This document shows positions 6,504 to 10,095 of a stretch of DNA of 10,095 bases, piece after piece; the stretch's first letter is position 1; each line of letters begins with the position of its first letter. The notes beneath the pieces are model-generated. The model searched no databases and was not told the origin of the DNA. It saw only the letters and a list, made by a program, of their open reading frames with translations. Both the position numbers and the translations under genes were made by a program. The DNA comes from SHLQ01 sp964441145 (GTDB lineage Bacteria; Actinomycetota; Acidimicrobiia; Acidimicrobiales; SHLQ01), in contig CAYTUB010000108.1 in the NCBI GenBank assembly GCA_964441145.1, positions 1 through 10,095 on the forward strand, given 5' to 3'.

Positions 6504-7274
6504 CTATTCCGGGGCGAAGCTGAACGAGCCGAGCTCAGCGCTGTACGCGCCCGCTTCTGCTTCACGCAGAAGTGTGGCGGGTCCGGCGTCGTCATTTGGC
6601 AAGACCAACCCGATCCGTGCCTGGATCGACGAGGTCTCCAGGGCCTGAAGCATGCGGCCCGCCATTGCGTCTGCCGCGGCTTCTGAATCAACGCCTGCTG
6701 CGCACAACACGAAGCGGCCATCGGCCGAAGTGGTGAGCAGATCCGTCGGGCGGATCGTGGTCAAGAGCTGACGGGCAGCTTCCTTTTGGCGTACCTCATC
6801 GTGGGCCTGATCTTCGCATAGCAAGACCACGGCTCCCGCGAACAATCGACCTTGCTCGCTGTACTCAGCAAAGCGGCCGAGCGCCGCATCGGTTTCTGGA
6901 AGTCCCGTAGAAGGATCGGTGCTCCACCTCGGCGTATCGGCGGAACGTTCTTGTTCGATAATGGCCACCACACTGGTAATGGTTCCCTGATCGTCCGTCA
7001 CCGCTTGAGAACGAAGTTCGAACCGGTTCTCAACTCCGCTGAGGTGAAAACGCAACGTCTCAGGCGTGTCGTTGGCGTCGTCAGAAAACGCAGCTGCCCA
7101 GTGGTTGTCGACTAGCGCTCGGTCGCTCTGGTCGACGTTGATGCGCCAATCATCGCCCGTCACGCAACGCATGAGCTGAGTGAAGGCAGGATTCGATTCG
7201 ATGATCGCACCAGTTGCGTCCGCGTGGAACACCGCTGATTCGAGCACACTTGCGAGAGCTGTTAACGGTTTCAC
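6504..7274 (-). CDS. PAS domain plus degenerate GGDEF domain protein
   Basis: The 256-residue soluble protein has a PAS-like N-terminal domain (about 5-110; VFHADATGAIIESNPAFTQL is a typical PAS opening). A GGDEF-type domain follows (about 117-256), opening with STDPSTGLPETDAAL (compare 'D.LTGLPNR') and closing with ARIGLVLPNDD...LLREAEAGAYSAE. The GG(D/E)EF signature is replaced by SADGR (183-187, within TTSADGRFVLCA), so the metal- and GTP-binding turn is lost and diguanylate cyclase activity is not expected. No I-site RxxD is evident upstream of the turn. It may bind a nucleotide or act as a protein-interaction module. The start is a GTG whose G is the last base of the upstream gene's TAG (TAGTG overlap), 7 nt after GAGGAAG, so translation is probably coupled to that gene. 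There is no transmembrane helix; sensing would come through PAS or its partner. Confidence 0.82.
   Translation of the reverse strand: MKPLTALASVLESAVFHADATGAIIESNPAFTQLMRCVTGDDWRINVDQSDRALVDNHWAAAFSDDANDTPETLRFHLSGVENRFELRSQAVTDDQGTITSVVAIIEQERSADTPRWSTDPSTGLPETDAALGRFAEYSEQGRLFAGAVVLLCEDQAHDEVRQKEAARQLLTTIRPTDLLTTSADGRFVLCAAGVDSEAAADAMAGRMLQALETSSIQARIGLVLPNDDAGPATLLREAEAGAYSAELGSFSFAPE
6550..6581 (-). other. Strong hairpin inside the 3' end of the PAS/GGDEF gene
   Basis: CTTCTGC (6554-6560) and GCAGAAG (6566-6572) form a perfect 7-bp stem with a TTCAC loop. It is extended, across a 5-nt bulge, by CCCG (6550-6553) pairing with CGGG (6578-6581). It lies about 45 nt before the stop and is coding, so it may be coincidental. 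It could slow ribosomes or protect the mRNA end, since there is no room for a terminator before the convergent cyclophilin. Confidence 0.3.
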
Positions 7275-8485
7275 TATTCAACTTCCTCTGTTGGGTTGGT
7301 GTCCGCGGTGTCCGCGTCTTCGGTTGTTTCTGCCGGGGCTGTTTGGACTGCCCCGTCGGTAAAGCTGAGAACGTTCAGCAACGTGCAGATGTTCTCGGCG
7401 GACGCTTCTGCGTCGTTGTCGACTTCGACGGTGGTTTGGGCATCGATGAGATCTTGGCGATCGAATTGTTGACCGGCGATCTCGAGGTGAAGGACCTCGT
7501 TTTGCTCGTTGACAGCAATGAAAGGCGATTCCGTTGTCGTGCCAGCTTCAGTGGTCACCGTGTCGGAACCGGCATCGAAGTGCACGGTGAATTTCGCAGG
7601 GCCCACGGCCTCGTCGCCGAGTTGCAGAGTTTCATCGAGATCGATGTCAGGGATCGAGATAGCTACGGCGCCCGCCGTTGTTTGGGTGCGCACGAGCGCG
7701 AAGCGTGTGTTGGTGCGAGTGATCAGCCGAGCGAGATTTGCCTGGGGCAATGGAGAGATGTCGATGGCCGCAGTGGTCTGGTCGATGTTCACCCCTGAAG
7801 AAAACACCATCGTTTCCACCGTTGGAGCAGCGCCGTCGGCTCCCGGTGCCGAACATTGGATCAATTCAACGTGGACGAAGGCGTCGCCGTACCGGTTGTC
7901 GACTTCTGGGACTGTGAGCGGCGCCTCGGTGGTGGTGGGGGCGATCGTCGTCGTGGTCGTCGTGGTGGTGAAGGTCGACCCCTCGTCGCTAAACGCTAGA
8001 GCTTCTGGTTGCGAACGGAGGGTGCTGTAGCCGAGCCATGCGGTTGCTAGGACAAGCAATCCAAGCAAGACCCACACGCGTCTACTCGGTGCTTCCTGGC
8101 GAAGGCTTCGTGATGTCGAGAACGCGGGTCGCGTGCCGAGCATCGGAATTTTGGTAGACGGCGAGGCCTTTGGAATCGCGTTCGCTGGCGTAGGTTCGGT
8201 AGCGGCGTCAAGGTCTGAGTCGTTGATGGCGTCTAGGCCGAGGGCATCGGAGAGGCGACTGTCATCGAGGGTCGACTTGCGGCGAAGCTGCCCAAGTCTG
8301 CTCCTGGCATCAGTGCGCTTTGGAGTGTCTGGCTCCATTTCGATTGGTTCGTCGACGAGCTCGGGTTCGGACGTATCTGGCTCTTCTCCGAGCTGAAGCA
8401 GCTGGCCATTGCAACGACTGCAAAACGATGCGCCTAGCTCGTTCTTTGCACCACAGAGGTAGCAGTCGTTGGAATCGCCAGACAT
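7274..8485 (-). CDS. Zinc-ribbon, single-TM, Thr-linker membrane protein of unknown function
   Basis: The 403-aa product has a clear domain order. An N-terminal cytoplasmic zinc ribbon (CYLCG at 8-12 and CSRC at 22-25) is followed by a charged, disordered linker (about 35-135), one transmembrane helix after basic residues (about 137-153, WVLLGLLVLATAWLGY) and a Thr-rich stalk (eight consecutive Thr at 173-180, then IAPTTTEAP). A predicted extracytoplasmic, beta-rich domain (about 195-375) has two cysteines (211, 367) that could form a disulfide, and the protein ends in an acidic tail. I do not recognise the outer domain. The topology, with a zinc-binding tail inside and a folded domain outside, suggests a sensor or scaffold. 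It is translationally coupled to the PAS/GGDEF gene and lies 50 nt downstream of the metallopeptidase-like gene. The ATG has no Shine-Dalgarno but a TAAATA box 7 nt upstream. Confidence 0.78.
   Translation of the reverse strand: MSGDSNDCYLCGAKNELGASFCSRCNGQLLQLGEEPDTSEPELVDEPIEMEPDTPKRTDARSRLGQLRRKSTLDDSRLSDALGLDAINDSDLDAATEPTPANAIPKASPSTKIPMLGTRPAFSTSRSLRQEAPSRRVWVLLGLLVLATAWLGYSTLRSQPEALAFSDEGSTFTTTTTTTTIAPTTTEAPLTVPEVDNRYGDAFVHVELIQCSAPGADGAAPTVETMVFSSGVNIDQTTAAIDISPLPQANLARLITRTNTRFALVRTQTTAGAVAISIPDIDLDETLQLGDEAVGPAKFTVHFDAGSDTVTTEAGTTTESPFIAVNEQNEVLHLEIAGQQFDRQDLIDAQTTVEVDNDAEASAENICTLLNVLSFTDGAVQTAPAETTEDADTADTNPTEEVE
7282..7288 (-). promoter_or_regulatory. Shine-Dalgarno within the upstream gene for the coupled GTG start
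   Basis: On the minus strand GAGGAAG lies inside the last codons of the zinc-ribbon membrane protein gene, 7 nt before the GTG at 7274. With the TAGTG stop/start overlap it fixes this start for the PAS/GGDEF gene. Confidence 0.6.
7946..7969 (-). repeat. Low-complexity ACC/ACG run encoding eight threonines
   Basis: Eight consecutive Thr codons alternate irregularly between ACC and ACG and encode the stalk after the membrane helix. The mixed codons argue that the run is kept for its protein sequence, though it could still vary in length between strains. Confidence 0.7.
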
Positions 8486-8492
8486 AACTCTG

Positions 8493-8498
8493 TATTTA
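8493..8498 (-). promoter_or_regulatory. Candidate -10 box for the zinc-ribbon membrane protein gene
   Basis: On the minus strand TAAATA lies 7 nt before the ATG at 8485, within GATAAATACAGAGTTATG, an AT-rich patch in GC-rich surroundings. No Shine-Dalgarno is present. It would give a leaderless mRNA starting inside the putative three-gene group. An imperfect inverted repeat, ATCGG...CCGAT, lies immediately upstream. Confidence 0.45.
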
Positions 8499-8535
8499 TC
8501 GGTCGAAACATGCCGATTTTGAGCCTGGCCTCGGG

Positions 8536-8931
8536 CTAGTGCTTGTCGATCCGGGTACCCACCTTTTCAGCCCACTCGGACGCTTCGCGCCGTGCCTCGA
8601 TCTCAAGAGGGATCTCCAGGTACGCCTGTCGGTGGTTGCGGTAGGTGAGGAGGTTTCGCAGATACGAGGCCACGTATTGGAAAAGGAACCTTCCCGGTCC
8701 TAATTCGGCAAATTGTCGCACATGGACCAGTTCGTGCGCGAGGAGTGTCGATGCCTTGTGTTCGATCCTGTCACCGCGCAAAAACACCAGTTTTCCGAGC
8801 GTCAGACCGTCAGCTGCCGGTGGGAGAAGGTTGGTTCGAACCAACCGAACTCTCTTCAACAGCTCATCGTTCACATGAGAAAAGCCGCTGATTTCATCGA
8901 TGTCGAGGTTCCGTTTCCGTACCGGTGCCAT
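8536..8931 (-). CDS. Small HExxH metallopeptidase-like protein (DUF4157-like)
   Basis: This is a 131-aa soluble protein. Its core LLAHELVHVRQF contains the zincin motif HELVH (66-70: two His ligands and the catalytic Glu), and LEIPLEIEARREA further on offers a third acidic ligand (Glu110 or Glu112). The 'HELVHVRQ' form followed by an aromatic-rich stretch and 'P.E.EA' matches the small DUF4157-like zincins of bacteria. The family is predicted to be zinc-dependent, but substrates are mostly unknown. No signal peptide or prodomain is visible. The frame extends to a TTG at 8940, but I chose the ATG at 8931 because TAGATT lies exactly 7 nt upstream. It is the first gene of a leftward group with the zinc-ribbon membrane protein and the PAS/GGDEF protein, 50 nt before the former. 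Whether it processes that neighbour is speculation. Confidence 0.75.
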   Translation of the reverse strand: MAPVRKRNLDIDEISGFSHVNDELLKRVRLVRTNLLPPAADGLTLGKLVFLRGDRIEHKASTLLAHELVHVRQFAELGPGRFLFQYVASYLRNLLTYRNHRQAYLEIPLEIEARREASEWAEKVGTRIDKH

Positions 8932-8938
8932 ACCCACC

Positions 8939-8944
8939 AATCTA
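8939..8944 (-). promoter_or_regulatory. Candidate -10 box for the metallopeptidase-like gene
   Basis: On the minus strand TAGATT lies 7 nt before the ATG at 8931, with no Shine-Dalgarno at a useful distance. This is the leaderless pattern seen at other starts in the window. No clear -35 is visible. Confidence 0.5.
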
Positions 8945-9037
8945 GGACATCGAGTTCGCGGAGCTCTGCCGTCGGCCAGGGAAGTGTCTCGGCGTCGTCT
9001 GAGAATTACGCGGATGTACTTTGTTGCCCTGCATTGT

Positions 9038-9043
9038 TAGGAT
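9038..9043 (+). promoter_or_regulatory. Candidate -10 box for the DUF3499-like gene
   Basis: TAGGAT lies 6 nt before the ATG at 9050, and no Shine-Dalgarno is present. With the TAGATT box at the other end of the same 118-bp gap, both divergent genes appear to be leaderless. Confidence 0.5.
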
Positions 9044-9049
9044 TCCCAC

Positions 9050-9646
9050 ATGTCCCGGCTGTGCGCGAAGCCTACCTGTACCGAAGATGCGGTCACTTGG
9101 CTCGATATTGCGCGCCAGGATCGTCGAGTTGTCGAGCGTGATCGTCCGGCACTCAGCGCCATGGGCTTGTGTGCCGGGCACCGCGAACGATTTGTTGTCC
9201 CCACCGGGTGGGTTCTCGAGTCAAGCGGACCCACGACGACTGCTGGTGCTGACACCGCGGCCAGTCCTACACCGACTCGCACCGTCTCAGAAGCCAAGAC
9301 CTCTGGCGAAACGGCCAGTCGCGAACGTCCATGGTTTCTTGCCGGGACCGAGGACGCTCCGGCGAGCACAGGCCCGCTTCTCGGTGCTCAGGCAAGCTAC
9401 GACACTGAAATCGATGAGCACTCCTTGAGCGCTGGGTCGCTGCTACGACGCGCCTTTCACGGCCCTGATGCCGACGATGACCTACAACGACGAGACGACG
9501 CCGCCATGGACGCGATGGCCGATGCTGAGCCAGGCGAATCCAATGGCCGCGAGCAGTCGCGTTCGGTACGAACGCTTGACGAGTATGGAACAGCCCAGCT
9601 GCCATTTCCTCCGTTTGATCTCACCCCTCACGCTGCCGTTTCCTGA
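9050..9646 (+). CDS. DUF3499-like protein with long disordered acidic tail
   Basis: The 198-residue product has an N-terminal domain (about 1-57) resembling actinobacterial DUF3499: LCAKPTC (Cys5, Cys10), then GLCAGHRERFVVPTGW (Cys41, His44). The C-x4-C ... C-x2-H arrangement could bind one zinc ion. DUF3499 proteins are conserved in Actinobacteria but have no established function. The remaining roughly 140 residues are rich in Ala, Thr, Asp, Glu and Ser, have no predicted fold or membrane helix, and look disordered; a short hydrophobic/Pro segment (AQLPFPPFDL) closes the protein. The ATG is preceded by TAGGAT and not by a Shine-Dalgarno. The stop is followed after 5 nt by the GTG of the next gene, suggesting co-transcription. 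Family assignment is from pattern recognition. Confidence 0.75.
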   Translation: MSRLCAKPTCTEDAVTWLDIARQDRRVVERDRPALSAMGLCAGHRERFVVPTGWVLESSGPTTTAGADTAASPTPTRTVSEAKTSGETASRERPWFLAGTEDAPASTGPLLGAQASYDTEIDEHSLSAGSLLRRAFHGPDADDDLQRRDDAAMDAMADAEPGESNGREQSRSVRTLDEYGTAQLPFPPFDLTPHAAVS

Positions 9647-9651
9647 GAATC

Positions 9652-10095
9652 GTGTCCACTCCAGATTCTGACGAACCGATCATTCCGCAGCTCTCGCCGT
9701 CCCAGGGGCCTCCGCGAAGGGTCCGTCGATTCCGCGGGGTCCGCCGACTTCGGGTCGCCTTAGCTATTGGCGTTGTGGCAATTGGCGGCACCACGTTGAT
9801 CGCCTCGCCGTTAGGTGAGGCCGTGCGCACCCAAACCCAAGAGTTGCTTTCGACGGTGGTCGGCGACGATGCTCCAGATGAGGGCGACGAACCCGACGCC
9901 GAGGTAGCCGGCGAAGTCGAATCAGTCGTGCCCCAAATCGTCTTCGACGACTCGGTGTTCGTGGATCCCCAGATGGTCGGCTTACAACCGCCGTGGGCTT
10001 TCGATGGCTTGCTTACCTTCCGCGGTTCGCCCACTCGAAGTTTCTATGGCCGTGGACCGGTTCCCGATGATCCCGCCGTGCAGTGGCGGTTTCCC
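9652..10095 (+). CDS. Membrane-anchored extracytoplasmic protein, possibly PQQ-like beta-propeller (3' partial)
   Basis: The frame is open from a GTG at 9652 to the window edge (148 codons). The N-terminus is Pro-rich, then strongly basic (RRVRRFRGVRRLR, 22-34), followed by one hydrophobic segment (about 35-52) that should act as an uncleaved signal anchor with the C-terminus outside. A long acidic linker (about 72-95) follows, then VDPQMVGLQPPWAFDG and LLTFRGSPTRSFYGRGPVP...VQWRFP. The 'FRG.PTRS.YG.GPVP....WRFP' stretch resembles the first blade of actinobacterial PQQ-like beta-propeller proteins; this is moderate-confidence recognition and the diagnostic repeats would lie beyond the window. 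It starts 5 nt after the DUF3499-like stop with no good Shine-Dalgarno, suggesting translational coupling. Confidence 0.7.
   Translation, partial: MSTPDSDEPIIPQLSPSQGPPRRVRRFRGVRRLRVALAIGVVAIGGTTLIASPLGEAVRTQTQELLSTVVGDDAPDEGDEPDAEVAGEVESVVPQIVFDDSVFVDPQMVGLQPPWAFDGLLTFRGSPTRSFYGRGPVPDDPAVQWRFP

Noticed and set aside
7946..7969. GTCGTC/GTGGTG run as a possible CRISPR or intergenic tandem repeat
   Set aside because: It is inside an intact reading frame and encodes a Thr stalk; the units are codons without spacers.
9021..9428. 135-codon plus-strand frame overlapping the DUF3499-like gene, and a minus-strand frame at 9037-9369
   Set aside because: Both are out-of-register shadows; the frame at 9050 has the Cys/His pattern and a -10 box at its start.

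Overview
The window looks like ordinary chromosomal DNA from a moderately GC-rich actinobacterium, most likely an Acidimicrobiia-type lineage (inferred, not proven). Supporting signs are a DUF3499-like gene, a lone soluble Ser/Thr kinase, Thr-rich linkers after membrane anchors, GTG starts, and several starts with a TAnnnT box only 6-8 nt upstream, as in leaderless actinobacterial mRNAs. I see no rRNA, tRNA, CRISPR array, insertion sequence, phage gene or origin.

Layout. 1-173 (+) is the end of a proline-rich, probably exported protein. 177-3227 (-) is a very large FtsX/MacB-type ABC permease with no ATPase gene beside it. An 81-bp divergent promoter region separates it from a (+) lipoprotein at 3309-4640 with an Ig-like domain and an SGNH hydrolase domain. 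This is followed by a soluble Ser/Thr kinase (4687-5544). Converging on the kinase is a 61-aa zinc-ribbon protein (5560-5745, -). After a 199-bp divergent gap comes a cytoplasmic cyclophilin (5945-6499, +).

Converging on the cyclophilin is a leftward group of three genes: a small HELVH metallopeptidase-like protein (8536-8931), a zinc-ribbon/one-TM/Thr-linker protein (7274-8485), and a PAS plus degenerate GGDEF protein (6504-7274) whose GTG start overlaps the stop of the previous gene. A 118-bp divergent region then leads to a DUF3499-like protein (9050-9646, +), and 5 nt beyond its stop to a membrane-anchored protein that runs off the right edge (9652-10095, +).

Function. Most genes concern the cell envelope or signalling: permease, lipoprotein, kinase, one-TM zinc-ribbon protein and non-catalytic GGDEF protein. 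The most suggestive unit is the translationally coupled zinc-ribbon membrane protein and PAS/pseudo-GGDEF protein, which could be an undescribed envelope-to-cytoplasm signalling pair. No named defence or biosynthetic system is evident. The other notable signals are the repeated leaderless-type promoters, the changed oxyanion-hole residue in the SGNH lipoprotein, and the extra membrane block in the solitary permease.
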